Shown here one piece after another: positions 43,834 to 52,627 of a DNA stretch of 56,309 bases. This DNA is from an uncultured Prevotellaceae bacterium (lineage in GTDB: Bacteria > Bacteroidota > Bacteroidia > Bacteroidales > Bacteroidaceae): contig CADBAG010000013.1 of assembly GCA_902792635.1 (NCBI GenBank), positions 1-56,309 of the forward strand, read 5' to 3'. The notes below the pieces were generated by a model. It was given only the letters and a program-made list of their open reading frames with translations. It searched no databases and had not been told where the DNA came from. The translations under genes were made by a program, and so were the position numbers. How positions within the stretch are numbered: position 1 is the first letter of the stretch; every line of letters begins with the position of its first letter.

Positions 43834-44490
43834 ATGCACAAGAAGATATTCTTTTCACATAAGGAAGAGCTATGGAACTCATGGAGCCACGCCGGAGGCA
43901 TCGCCTTAGGTGTGGTCTTTGGGGTTATCTTCCTTGTCTGGTGCTTTCGCTATCACAACGGTTGGGCCACGGCTGGCATCATCCTCTATCTCTTCGGCAT
44001 GCTCTCGAGCTATGTCGCCTCCACTGTCTACCATGCGCTCTCTGCCCGCTCCGTATGGAAGGAGCGACTGCGGAAATGGGATCATGCTGCTATCTACTGG
44101 CACATCGCCGGATCTTATTCGCCGATCACGCTCATCGCCCTGCGCCAGCAAGGCTTGTGGGGGTGGGGACTGTTCGTCTTTGTGTGGCTCTGCGCCATCG
44201 TGGGAACGATCAACTCTTTCCGCCATCTCGAAGGGCACAGTAACATCGAGACCTTGGCTTATATCGGCATGGGGCTCAGTGTTCTCGTTGCTTTCAAGCC
44301 ATTGATTGACTGCGTTTCAGCCGGTGCCGTGATATGGATCATTGCCGAGGGCGTGGCTTACATCACAGGTGCGTTATTCTATTCGCTCCACAAGCGCAAG
44401 TATATGCACACCGTCTTCCATTTCTTCGTGCTCCTCGGCAGCGTGTGCCATATCATTGCCGTGTGGGATATATTGATGCAATACATCTGA
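43834..44490 (+). CDS. Hemolysin III / PAQR family membrane protein
   Basis: This 218-residue protein has about seven hydrophobic segments and the PAQR signatures: an N-terminal EELWNSWSHAGGIALG (about 10-25), YVASTVYHAL (about 61-70) and WDHAAIYWHIAGSYSPITL (about 84-102), and a C-terminal HTVFHFFVLLGSVCHIIAV. The conserved Ser/His/Asp residues suggest a metal-dependent membrane hydrolase, as in adiponectin-receptor relatives; hemolysin is a historical name. It is transcribed alone from a promoter in the clpB terminator. Confidence 0.9.
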   Translation: MHKKIFFSHKEELWNSWSHAGGIALGVVFGVIFLVWCFRYHNGWATAGIILYLFGMLSSYVASTVYHALSARSVWKERLRKWDHAAIYWHIAGSYSPITLIALRQQGLWGWGLFVFVWLCAIVGTINSFRHLEGHSNIETLAYIGMGLSVLVAFKPLIDCVSAGAVIWIIAEGVAYITGALFYSLHKRKYMHTVFHFFVLLGSVCHIIAVWDILMQYI

Positions 44491-44534
44491 TGGTTGATGA
44501 TTCGTGTTCTTCTGGATTTATTTCCGCTGTGTAA

Positions 44535-44816
44535 GCACCTCGGAAAGGTGCCGCATGGTTAGCCTTGCCGAGTAAGCACCTCGGAGAGGTGCCACATGGT
44601 TAGCCCCACGTGAGGCGCAGCCGAAACGTGGGGTAGGATGGAGACGGATAACCTGAATACCGGCCTCGAAGAGGGCGAACACGGCAAAACCAGTACCCCG
44701 CCCATGTTCGCCCTCTTCGAGGCCGAAATTCAGGTTTAATCGCCCGCCCTTAAACCCCAGGTTGCGTCGCTGCGCTCCTTACCTGGGGCTAACCATGTAG
44801 CACCTCTTCGAGGTGC
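44535..44816. repeat. Composite palindromic element, copy C
   Basis: The core element is 44576-44816 (241 bp), preceded by one extra box (44535-44551). Left to right: GCACCTCGGAGAGGTGC (44576-44592), CCCCACGT...ACGTGGGG hairpin (44604-44633) with GCGCAGC at the apex, a 20-bp box (44661-44680), a 25-bp centre, the box repeated as a perfect inverted copy (44706-44725), CCCCAGGT...ACCTGGGG hairpin (44755-44788) with GCTGCGC at the apex, and GCACCTCTTCGAGGTGC (44800-44816). It is homologous to copy F (55801) in the opposite orientation. It occupies a 472-bp gap with no gene between the hemolysin III and DUF5715 genes. Confidence 0.9.
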
Positions 44817-44842
44817 GGGCGGCCACCATGGCCGCCCCTACG
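44817..44842. repeat. CGTAGGGGCGGCC-type repeat arm
   Basis: GGGCGGCCACCATGGCC, then GCCCCTACG: this resembles the right arm at 27209-27236. It directly abuts composite copy C. Confidence 0.6.
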
Positions 44843-44936
44843 GTGGATGGCCATCCGGAGTGTAGGAGTGCAGGAACGACCTTAATGTGATTTGTGATTT
44901 TCCAGTCGTTTCTTCCTTATTCTTGATAGAAATCTG

Positions 44937-44944
44937 TAACTTTG
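44937..44944 (+). promoter_or_regulatory. -7 box of the DUF5715-umuDC region
   Basis: TAACTTTG matches TAnnTTTG, 19 bp before the DUF5715 start. The -33 element is not clear. Confidence 0.55.
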
Positions 44945-44962
44945 CGTAATAATTTTGCTAAA

Positions 44963-45763
44963 ATGAAGATTACCAAGAGACGATTCATACTATATTTCTT
45001 TGCGACGACAGCTTTTCTTGCACTTATCCGACTGATATTCCCTTCAATAGCCACCAATGGACAGGCGACAGAAGTGAAGAAAGACGATGAGACGATCACC
45101 GACAAGAGTACACGCAAGATCGCTGCTGCGGCTCCTGTGCCCTTGGAGAAGGGGGATATGTACACGCTGTTCAAGGATAAGAACGGCAAGGCTGTAAGCA
45201 GTCGCATCTACAGTGTGCCGGGCTTCGAGGTGTCCTTCCCCGATCAAAACGATGTGCAGCTCCTCGCTGCTCAGAAGTGGGGCGTGAAACCCGTGGCCGA
45301 CAGTGCCGATGCCTCGCGCCACCTGTCCTCACTCGTCTATATCGGTTCCAATCCTTACTTCTATGTGGACCGTCTTCGCGACAGTTCGCCGTTCCTCGTA
45401 CCGCGTGCCGCTGTGCTTCTTCAAGATATCGGCCGCAACTTCTACGACTCACTGATTGTCAAGCGCATTCCGCTACATAAGATCATCGTGACGAGTGTAC
45501 TGCGAACGAAAGCCGACGTGGCCAAACTTCAGAAGAAGAACGCCAACGCCAAGCAGAACAGTTGCCATCTCTTCGGCACCACATTCGATGTGGCTTACAA
45601 CCGCTACAAGACCGTGGAGGCCCCGAGAGAGCATCGGCGCGAGGTGAGAAACGACACGCTCAAATGGGTGCTTGCTGAGGTCATGCGCGACATGCGAGAG
45701 AGAAACCGCTGTCTGATCAAATATGAGGTCAATCAAGGCTGCTGGCATATCACCGTGAAATAA
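44963..45763 (+). CDS. DUF5715 protein, M15-peptidase-like
   Basis: A 266-residue protein with an N-terminal membrane anchor or signal (about 8-30) and a periplasmic domain. The C-terminal part looks like the M15 (VanY/DacB-type) zinc D,D-peptidase fold: VTSVLRTKADVAKL (about 176-189, cf. the S-x-x-R helix), S200-x-H202-x6-D209 (SCHLFGTTFD, cf. SxHxxGxAxD), and W261-H262 at the end. That gives three possible zinc ligands (H202, D209, H262). The catalytic Glu usually three residues before the last His is a Gly here. So it may be a variant or inactive peptidoglycan peptidase. It is 9 bp before umuD. Confidence 0.78.
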   Translation: MKITKRRFILYFFATTAFLALIRLIFPSIATNGQATEVKKDDETITDKSTRKIAAAAPVPLEKGDMYTLFKDKNGKAVSSRIYSVPGFEVSFPDQNDVQLLAAQKWGVKPVADSADASRHLSSLVYIGSNPYFYVDRLRDSSPFLVPRAAVLLQDIGRNFYDSLIVKRIPLHKIIVTSVLRTKADVAKLQKKNANAKQNSCHLFGTTFDVAYNRYKTVEAPREHRREVRNDTLKWVLAEVMRDMRERNRCLIKYEVNQGCWHITVK

Positions 45764-45772
45764 TCGCTGCGT

Positions 45773-46306
45773 ATGAAGTCCAAAGATTTGAAGACCAATG
45801 ATATGAAGGGAAAAGACCGCAAGGTCAACTACATGGTAGGCCAACATCGCAACCATAAGTCCTTGCGCAAGCCTGAGCTTGTGATCCTTCCGAGCGCTTT
45901 CGATGCAAGGCTTCCTCTGCCGATGGCCTTAGGATTGAGAGCAGGCTTTCCCTCGCCCGCGGAGCAATATGAGACGGAGCCTATCGACTTCAACAAAGAT
46001 CTCGTCACGCATCCCGATACGACCTTCTATGCACGTGTCATCGGTGACTCCATGATCGATGCAGGCATCAATGAAGACGATATCGTGGTTGTGGACCGCT
46101 CATTGGAGCCTCGCAAAGGCGATATCGTCGTGGGGTTCATCAATGGTGATTTCACGATTAAATATTTTGACGACTCACATAAGGCTGACGGATATGTGGA
46201 ACTTGTTCCAGCCAACAAGAAGTACCCGCACATCAAGGTCACGGAAAACGACCAATTCAATCTGTGGGGCGTCGTACAATACACAATTAAGAACTGGCAT
46301 AAATAA
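45773..46306 (+). CDS. umuD: UmuD-like LexA/S24 family protein
   Basis: UmuD is self-cleaved after DNA damage, and the product UmuD' joins UmuC to form translesion polymerase V. The 177-residue protein has the Ala-Gly cleavage site (A57-G58, in GLRAGFPSP), S93 in GDSMIDAG and K130 in FTIKYF, the Ser-Lys dyad. It is about 30 residues longer than E. coli UmuD at the N-terminus; later starts at 45803 and 45833 are possible. It is 13 bp before umuC. No LexA-type box was seen upstream. Confidence 0.9.
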   Translation: MKSKDLKTNDMKGKDRKVNYMVGQHRNHKSLRKPELVILPSAFDARLPLPMALGLRAGFPSPAEQYETEPIDFNKDLVTHPDTTFYARVIGDSMIDAGINEDDIVVVDRSLEPRKGDIVVGFINGDFTIKYFDDSHKADGYVELVPANKKYPHIKVTENDQFNLWGVVQYTIKNWHK

Positions 46307-46319
46307 CCACGAATCATAC

Positions 46320-47630
46320 ATGGAGGGTAGATATTGGGCATTGGTTGATGTAGACAACTGCTACGTCAGTTGCGAGCGCTCTTTCCGTCCGGATCTGAAC
46401 GGGAAGGTGGTGGTCGTCTTGTCCAATAACGATGGCTGTGTCGTGGCGAGGAGCAATGAGGCGAAGAAGCTCGGCATCAAGGAGGGCACGCCTTACTTCC
46501 AGTTGGCCCAACTCTTCCCCGGCAAGGAGATCTACGCTTTCTCGTCCAACTATGAGCTCTACGGAGACATGACGCGCCGACTGATGAACATCGTGCGCAA
46601 CAACTGTCCGGAGTTTCATCGTTACTCCATCGACGAGGGCTTCTGCGTGCTCGACGGCATGGATCACATGGATCTCAAGACATGGGGCGAGAACCTTCAC
46701 AAGACTATACTCCGAGGCTTGGGTATGCCTGTGAGCATCGGCATCGCCCGCACGAAGACGCTCGCGAAGATGGCGAGCAAGTTTGCCAAGCGCTTTCCGG
46801 GCTATCATCACTGCTGCATGATCGACACGGACGAGAAACGGCTCAAGGCGCTCAGTCTCTTTCCTATAGGCGACGTATGGGGCATCGGGAGGCGATGGGA
46901 GTATAAGCTCCAGCAATATCAGGTACATACCGCGCTCGACTTTGCGAAGATGAGCCGCTCGTTCGTCCGCTCCACGTTCAATGTCTTTGCCGAGCGCACG
47001 TGGATGGAGCTCAACGGCCAAGACTGTATCCCCATTGATGACATGGAGCACGTGACGAAGAAAAGCGTGTGCACCTCGCGCTCCTTTCCGAACATGCTCA
47101 CAGAGATGAACGATATCCGCACGCATGTGGCCAACTATGCCGCGCGTTGCGCCGCTAAGCTCCGTCAGCAGCACAGTGTGGCAGGCTACGTGAGCGTGTT
47201 CATTGACACGAACCGTTTCCGTGAGGATCTGCCGCAATACGGCATGTATCAGACGAAGCGGCTGCTCACACCCTCGAACAGTACGCAGACCATCGTCGAC
47301 GCGGCTATCGACTGCCTTAAACGGGCGTTTATCGGTGGCTATCAATACAAACGCGCCGGCGTGCTCGTCATGGATCTCTGTCCAGACAACGCCATTCAGA
47401 CGAACCTCATCGACTTCCATGCCGCCAACTACGCGAAGATGCGGAAGGTGGACGAAGCCATCGACAAGATCAACCGCATTCAGGGCAAGGAGACGGTCGT
47501 GCTCGGGTCACAACAATACACGAAGAAAGGCGGCAAGGGGAAAGCCGGCCATTTCGCTGATGCCATCAAGCGGGACCTCAAAAGCCCATGCTACACCACC
47601 AGATGGTCGGATATCATCAAGGTTAAATAA
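46320..47630 (+). CDS. umuC: UmuC, DNA polymerase V catalytic subunit
   Basis: UmuC is a Y-family DNA polymerase for translesion synthesis. The 436-residue protein has the metal-binding D10-V-D12 (LVDVDNCYVSCERSF), the conserved VVVLSNNDGCVVARSNEAKKLG (about 37-58), SIDEGF with the second metal-binding Asp-Glu, and SIGIARTKTLAKMASKFAKR (HhH and thumb regions). The C-terminal little-finger domain is present. The ATG at 46320 is chosen, as the upstream frame runs inside umuD. It is followed by the OPT transporter gene after 16 bp. Confidence 0.95.
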   Translation: MEGRYWALVDVDNCYVSCERSFRPDLNGKVVVVLSNNDGCVVARSNEAKKLGIKEGTPYFQLAQLFPGKEIYAFSSNYELYGDMTRRLMNIVRNNCPEFHRYSIDEGFCVLDGMDHMDLKTWGENLHKTILRGLGMPVSIGIARTKTLAKMASKFAKRFPGYHHCCMIDTDEKRLKALSLFPIGDVWGIGRRWEYKLQQYQVHTALDFAKMSRSFVRSTFNVFAERTWMELNGQDCIPIDDMEHVTKKSVCTSRSFPNMLTEMNDIRTHVANYAARCAAKLRQQHSVAGYVSVFIDTNRFREDLPQYGMYQTKRLLTPSNSTQTIVDAAIDCLKRAFIGGYQYKRAGVLVMDLCPDNAIQTNLIDFHAANYAKMRKVDEAIDKINRIQGKETVVLGSQQYTKKGGKGKAGHFADAIKRDLKSPCYTTRWSDIIKVK

Positions 47631-47646
47631 TCAATAAACTAACAAT

Positions 47647-49635
47647 ATGCAAGACAAAGAAAAAGAAACAGTACAACTGCCCGACAACGCGTTCCGCGAA
47701 CTGAAGCCAGGCGAGGAGTACACGCCTATCATGCGTCCCGACAAGGTCTATCCGGAGGTCAACGCATGGTCAGTGACGTGGGGTATCGTCATGGCTATGC
47801 TCTTCTCCGCCGCCGCAGCCTACCTTGGACTGAAGGTCGGTCAGGTGTTCGAAGCAGCTATCCCAATCGCTATCATCGCCGTAGGTGTGAGCACAGCCGC
47901 CAAGCGCAACAAGGCCTTGGGTGAGAACGTCATTATCCAGAGCATCGGCGCCTGCTCAGGTGCTGTCGTGGCCGGAGCCATCTTCACGCTCCCCGCCATC
48001 TACATCCTCCAGGCTAAATATCCGGAGATGACCTCGTCGTTCATGAAGATGTTCTTCGCATCAGCCTTAGGAGGCGTGCTCGGCATCCTGTTCCTCATTC
48101 CTTTCCGCAAATATTTCGTGAGCGACATGCACGGTAAGTATCCTTTCCCGGAAGCTACGGCAACGACGCAGGTGCTCGTCTCGGGAGAGAAAGGTGGCGA
48201 CCAGGCCAAGCCGCTGCTCTTCGCAGGAATCATCGGTGGTCTCTACGACTTCATCGTCTCGACCTTCGGCTGGTGGAATGAGAACTTCACCTCACGTGTC
48301 ATCGGTCTCGGTCAGGAGCTCGCCGACAAAGCGAAACTTGTCTTCAAGGTCAACACCGGTGCAGCCGTGCTCGGTCTCGGCTATATCGTCGGACTGAAGT
48401 ATGCCCTCTACATCACCCTCGGCTCGCTTGCCGTATGGTGGCTCATCGTGCCGGGCATGTCGATCATCTTCCACGACCAGGTACTGAACATGTGGGACCC
48501 GACAATCACCGCTACTGTTGGTGCCATGTCGCCTGAGGACATTTTCAAGGCTTACGCTCGCTCTATCGGCATCGGCGGTATTGCCATGGCCGGTGTCATC
48601 GGTATCATCAAGAGCTGGGGTATCATCAAGGGTGCCGTCAGTCTCGCTTCGAAAGAGCTCAAAGGCAAGAGCAACGCAGCAGCTGCCGTAAAACGTACGC
48701 AGCGCGACATCCCGTTCAAGATCATCGCCATCGGCTCTATCGTGACGCTGCTCATCACTTTCGTCTTCTTCTGGTTAGGCGTGATGCAGGGCAATCTGCT
48801 CTTCGCCGTTGTCGGCATCCTCTTGGTGACGATCATCGCCTTCCTCTTCACCACGGTGGCAGCCAATGCCATCGCCATCGTAGGCAGCAACCCCGTCTCG
48901 GGAATGACGCTCATGACGCTGATCCTTGCCTCCGTCGTCATGGTGGCCGTGGGCTTGAAAGGTCCCTCGGGCATGCTCGCTGCACTCATCATGGGTGGTG
49001 TCGTCTGCACGGCGCTGTCTATGGCGGGAAGTTTCATCACTGACCTGAAGATCGGTTACTGGCTCGGTACCACTCCGGCCAAGCAGGAGACGTGGAAGTT
49101 CTTGGGAACCATCGTCAGTGCAGCTACTGTCGTAGGTGTGATGATCGTGCTCAACAAGACCTATGGCTTCGCGAGTGGCCAGCTCGCTGCGCCGCAAGCC
49201 AACGCTATGGCTGCTGTCATCGATCCGTTGATGAATGGAGTAGGGGCACCGTGGATCCTCTACGCTATCGGAGCCGTGATTGCTATCGTCCTCGACCGCT
49301 GTCACATTCCTGCTCTCGCTTTCGCCCTCGGTATGTTCATCCCGCTGGAGCTCAACGTACCGCTTGTCGTGGGTGGCGCCATCAACTGGTTTGTCACGAC
49401 GCGCTCTAAGGATGCAGAAGTCAACAAGGCTCGGGGAGAGAAGGGTACACTCATCGCGAGTGGATTTATTGCCGGTGGTGCTTTGATGGGCGTTGTCTCA
49501 GCGCTGTTGAAGTTTGGCGGCATCGAGCTTTCTATTGCTGACCAGTGGTGGAGCAATCCGCTCTCGGAGGTAGCCTCCTTGTTGGCTTACGTCTGCCTGA
49601 TCTGCTATTTCATTAAAGCAACGAAGGTGAAATAG
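47647..49635 (+). CDS. OPT-family oligopeptide transporter
   Basis: This 662-residue protein is a proton-coupled inner-membrane transporter of the OPT family, which takes up peptides or metal chelates. It has about 15-16 hydrophobic segments. Family patterns include YLGLKVGQVFEAAIPIAI near the N-terminus, KYPFPEATATTQVLVSGE (about 159-176) and GSNPVSGMTLMTL (about 416-428). The start at 47647 (MQDKEKETVQLPD) gives a short cytosolic N-terminus. It lies close to umuC but with no functional relation. Element D follows. Confidence 0.93.
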   Translation: MQDKEKETVQLPDNAFRELKPGEEYTPIMRPDKVYPEVNAWSVTWGIVMAMLFSAAAAYLGLKVGQVFEAAIPIAIIAVGVSTAAKRNKALGENVIIQSIGACSGAVVAGAIFTLPAIYILQAKYPEMTSSFMKMFFASALGGVLGILFLIPFRKYFVSDMHGKYPFPEATATTQVLVSGEKGGDQAKPLLFAGIIGGLYDFIVSTFGWWNENFTSRVIGLGQELADKAKLVFKVNTGAAVLGLGYIVGLKYALYITLGSLAVWWLIVPGMSIIFHDQVLNMWDPTITATVGAMSPEDIFKAYARSIGIGGIAMAGVIGIIKSWGIIKGAVSLASKELKGKSNAAAAVKRTQRDIPFKIIAIGSIVTLLITFVFFWLGVMQGNLLFAVVGILLVTIIAFLFTTVAANAIAIVGSNPVSGMTLMTLILASVVMVAVGLKGPSGMLAALIMGGVVCTALSMAGSFITDLKIGYWLGTTPAKQETWKFLGTIVSAATVVGVMIVLNKTYGFASGQLAAPQANAMAAVIDPLMNGVGAPWILYAIGAVIAIVLDRCHIPALAFALGMFIPLELNVPLVVGGAINWFVTTRSKDAEVNKARGEKGTLIASGFIAGGALMGVVSALLKFGGIELSIADQWWSNPLSEVASLLAYVCLICYFIKATKVK

Positions 49636-49672
49636 CAGAACAGCCTCGGAGACGTAATAACTATCTGTGTCA

Positions 49673-49984
49673 CAGCCTCGGAGAGGCTGAATTTTTCATA
49701 ACCCCAGTCTAAGTGAGCGCAGCTCACGCAGACTGGGGTTGTTGATGCAGCTCAACATACTGACAATCAGCCTCGGAGAGGCTGAATGCATCTTCGATGC
49801 GTAACAATAAGGTAAGCGATCATCGCAGTGCAGCGACAATATGAATATAGAGTTGCGCGCTTCGCACATTGTGCCTCTCCGAGGCACGGCATCAGGAAGT
49901 CTCCTTTCGATCAAAAATCCCCAGTCTGCACTCGCTGCGCTCGCTTAGACTGGGGTTATGAAGAATTCAGCCTCTCCGAGGCTG
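49673..49984. repeat. Composite palindromic element, copy D (312 bp)
   Basis: Layout as in copy A: CAGCCTCGGAGAGGCTG (49673-49689), CCCCAGTCT...AGACTGGGG hairpin (49702-49738) with GCGCAGC at its exact centre and an inner GTGAGC/GCTCAC stem, inner box (49768-49784), an 86-bp centre, GTGCCTCTCCGAGGCAC (49871-49887), a second CCCCAGTCT...AGACTGGGG hairpin (49919-49955) with GCTGCGC, and CAGCCTCTCCGAGGCTG (49968-49984). A partial extra box lies at 49641. It fills the 363-bp gap between the convergent OPT and GNAT genes. No gene seen in it. Confidence 0.9.
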
Positions 49985-49998
49985 AAGCAAACGTTTCA

Positions 49999-50541
49999 TT
50001 ACTTATTGTTTCTCAGCTCCTTCCCCATGATATAATCGTTCATGAAGAAGTCGTGACCGATGGGGTAGTCGCCCTGTCGCAGTTTCCGCATGCCTTGACG
50101 TTCATAGAATCCCAAGGCTTTATTGTATCGGTTGACATGCAGCTCCATCATACAGGGAGCGGGATGGATCGTCTTGATCAGCTTCTCAGCTTCGTCAAAG
50201 AGGAACCGTCCGATATGCTGCCCTTGAAACGTGGGCAGGACATAAATTTTCTGCAGTTCCACGACGTCCATTCCCTCCTCCTTCTCGGCTAAAGGCTGGA
50301 CAGACACATAACCGACAGGCTCACCGTCTAAACAGGCGATGAGATAGGTATGATGCTCTTCTTCCATCTGCTTGGTAAGACTTGCGGTGGAATACATCAT
50401 GTCCATCATGTAGTCGCTCTGTTCCGGAGTAATGATGTTGCGGTAGGTCGCAGGAAAAGTCTGCTTGGACAAGGCCTGAATGACCGGGATGTCTTTGACT
50501 GAAGCCTGATAAATGGATAAATTGTTTATTGTCGCCATCAT
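49999..50541 (-). CDS. GNAT-family N-acetyltransferase
   Basis: This 180-residue protein has the GNAT fold used for acetyl-CoA-dependent N-acetylation: beta strands with YLIACLDGEPVGYVSVQPLA, then the acetyl-CoA-binding loop QKIYVLPTFQGQHIGRFLFDEA (Q/R-x-x-G-x-G/A type), and the late MELHVNRYNKALGFYERQGM motif with Asn and Tyr. Start could be 50541 or 50538. The substrate is unknown. It ends convergent with the OPT gene across element D. Homologues often act on protein or small-molecule amines. Confidence 0.9.
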   Translation of the reverse strand: MMATINNLSIYQASVKDIPVIQALSKQTFPATYRNIITPEQSDYMMDMMYSTASLTKQMEEEHHTYLIACLDGEPVGYVSVQPLAEKEEGMDVVELQKIYVLPTFQGQHIGRFLFDEAEKLIKTIHPAPCMMELHVNRYNKALGFYERQGMRKLRQGDYPIGHDFFMNDYIMGKELRNNK

Positions 50542-50613
50542 CAATTGTTATGTTTGCATTTCCATTCTTATCCCCGGAGGCCTGTACGGTGACAAACGAT
50601 CCATGGGAAAAAG

Positions 50614-50645
50614 AAAGGCAGGAGAAACAATGTTCTCCTGCCTTT
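50614..50645 (-). terminator. pckA terminator
   Basis: AAAGGCAGGAGAA (50614-50626) and TTCTCCTGCCTTT (50633-50645) make a perfect 13-bp stem with a 6-nt loop, followed on the minus strand by CTTTTTCCC. It lies 34 bp after the pckA stop. Confidence 0.88.
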
Positions 50646-50678
50646 ACATGGATATCATAAATGCTAAACTCTGAGAGT

Positions 50679-52295
50679 TTAGAGCTGAGGACCAGCAGCT
50701 ACGAGAGCCTTACCAGCCTCGTTGCCTTCATACTTCTTGAAGTTCTTGATGAAGCGTGCAGCCAGATCCTTTGCCTTAGCATCCCACTCAGAAGCGTCCT
50801 TGTAAGTGTCGCGAGGATCAAGGATATCCTTGTTCACACCCTCGAGCTCTGTAGGAACGACGAAGTTGAAGTAAGGAATGGTCTTCGTAGGAGCCTTGTC
50901 GATCTCGTGATCCAGGATACGGTCGATGATACCACGTGTATCGCGGATAGAGATACGCTTGCCAGTACCGTTCCAACCAGTGTTGACGAGGTAAGCCTTA
51001 GCACCGCTCTTCTCCATGTGGCGAACGAGCTCCTCAGCATACTTTGTAGGATGCAGCTCCAGGAATGCCTGGCCGAAGCAAGCAGAGAATGTAGGAGTAG
51101 GCTCTGTGATACCACGCTCTGTACCAGCTAACTTAGCTGTGAAACCAGAGAGGAAGTAGTACTTCGTCTGCTCAGCGTTCAGGATAGAAACAGGAGGCAG
51201 GACACCGAAAGCATCAGCACTCAGGAAGATAACCTGCTTTGCAGCGGGACCCTGGCTCTCAGGACGCTGGATGTTCTTGATGTGGTAGATAGGATAAGAA
51301 ACACGGGTGTTCTCCGTAACGCTCTTATCAGCGAAGTCTACATTGCCCTCAGCGTCAACGGTAACGTTCTCAAGCAGAGCGTCACGTGTGATAGCGCCGT
51401 AGATGTCAGGCTCAGCTTCCTTATCGAGGTTGATGACCTTAGCATAGCAGCCACCCTCGAGGTTGAAGATACCCTTGTCGTCCCATCCGTGCTCATCATC
51501 ACCGATCAGCTTACGCTTAGGATCGGTAGACAGCGTGGTCTTACCTGTACCAGAGAGACCGAAGAAGATAGCGGTGTTCTCACCGTTCATATCTGTGTTA
51601 GCAGAGCAGTGCATAGAAGCGATGCCACGAAGCGGGAGGAAGTAGTTCTGCATAGAGAACATACCCTTCTTCATCTCACCACCGTACCATGTGTTGACGA
51701 TCACCTGCTCCTTAGTGGTAACGTTGAACATGACGCAAGTCTCAGAGTGCAGGCCGAGCTCTTTCCAGTTCGTCACCTTAGCCTTAGATGCGTTGTAAAC
51801 GATGAAGTCAGGCTCCTGCTCGAAGTCAGCCTCAGTCTTCGGACGGATGAACATGTTGGTCACGAAGTGAGCCTGCCAAGCAACCTCGACGATGAAGCGG
51901 ACCTTCATACGAGTGTCGCGGTGTGTGCCGCAGTAACCATCAACAACATACAGCTTCTTGTTAGACAGCTCTTTCTTAGCAATCTCCTTCACTGCGTTCC
52001 AAGCCTCCTGAGAAGCACGGTGGTTATCGTTGTGATACTCCTCAGAATCCCACCATACGGTGTCGTGAGAAGTAGCATCGTCAACGATGAACTTATCCTT
52101 AGGAGAACGACCTGTGTAGATACCGGTCATGCAGTTCACTGCACCTAACTTAGTCTCTACGCACTTGTCGTAGCCCTCAAGACCTTCTTTAGTCTCCTCG
52201 TTGAACAGCACCTCGTAAGAAGGATTGTACAGAACCTCAGCAGTACCTGTCTGGATTCCGTAGCTTGCTAAAACTGATTTATCAAACTTTGCCAT
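50679..52295 (-). CDS. pckA: Phosphoenolpyruvate carboxykinase (ATP)
   Basis: PckA interconverts oxaloacetate + ATP and PEP + ADP + CO2. In succinate- and propionate-forming Bacteroidales it usually runs toward oxaloacetate, conserving ATP. The 538-residue protein has the P-loop [11 protein letters not shown] (about 246-256), the FHGR-like [11 protein letters not shown] and the [21 protein letters not shown] segment, and R-rich [12 protein letters not shown] near the C-terminus. It has a strong consensus promoter and terminator and is monocistronic. With mmdA in the window, it fits a succinate-propionate fermentation. Confidence 0.96.
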   Translation of the reverse strand: MAKFDKSVLASYGIQTGTAEVLYNPSYEVLFNEETKEGLEGYDKCVETKLGAVNCMTGIYTGRSPKDKFIVDDATSHDTVWWDSEEYHNDNHRASQEAWNAVKEIAKKELSNKKLYVVDGYCGTHRDTRMKVRFIVEVAWQAHFVTNMFIRPKTEADFEQEPDFIVYNASKAKVTNWKELGLHSETCVMFNVTTKEQVIVNTWYGGEMKKGMFSMQNYFLPLRGIASMHCSANTDMNGENTAIFFGLSGTGKTTLSTDPKRKLIGDDEHGWDDKGIFNLEGGCYAKVINLDKEAEPDIYGAITRDALLENVTVDAEGNVDFADKSVTENTRVSYPIYHIKNIQRPESQGPAAKQVIFLSADAFGVLPPVSILNAEQTKYYFLSGFTAKLAGTERGITEPTPTFSACFGQAFLELHPTKYAEELVRHMEKSGAKAYLVNTGWNGTGKRISIRDTRGIIDRILDHEIDKAPTKTIPYFNFVVPTELEGVNKDILDPRDTYKDASEWDAKAKDLAARFIKNFKKYEGNEAGKALVAAGPQL

Positions 52296-52369
52296 TTTGT
52301 AAAAATGTATTAGTTGTGAATGTAAATGTACTCTTTTTTACTACAAATGAACTATTTCGTTTGCGAGGG

Positions 52370-52400
52370 CAAAGGTAGCAAAAAGCCATTGCACGGCAAA
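52370..52400 (-). promoter_or_regulatory. pckA promoter
   Basis: On the minus strand TTTG (52397-52400) is followed after 19 nt by TACCTTTG (52370-52377). It gives a leader of about 70 nt. The remaining 52401-52548 of this 332-bp gap holds no gene or structure that I can see. Confidence 0.85.
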
Positions 52401-52548
52401 GGGGGACGTGCATTATTTCTTCGGTTCTAAGCCTTTTTTAGGTTAAAGAATTAAAAAACTCAATGTCGTCGTTCCGTTTTGCTATTTGCGGTTGGCAAAG
52501 AGTTGATAACTTTTCCAAGGTTTAGGTGGTGCATCACAAGATTTTTGG

Positions 52549-52556
52549 TAACTTTG
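52549..52556 (+). promoter_or_regulatory. -7 box of upp
   Basis: TAACTTTG matches TAnnTTTG, 71 bp before upp. A TTTA at 52521 is the nearest -33 candidate, 24 nt upstream. Confidence 0.6.
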
Positions 52557-52627
52557 CACATGAGAACGGCACCACCAGTTCAGGCATTAGCCAACCACAT
52601 AGAAAACCAAAGAAACAATAATATAAT

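Noticed and set aside
49673-49984. Repeat array as possible CRISPR
   Set aside because: There are no regular direct repeats with spacers; the boxes are inverted palindromes in a fixed composite layout.
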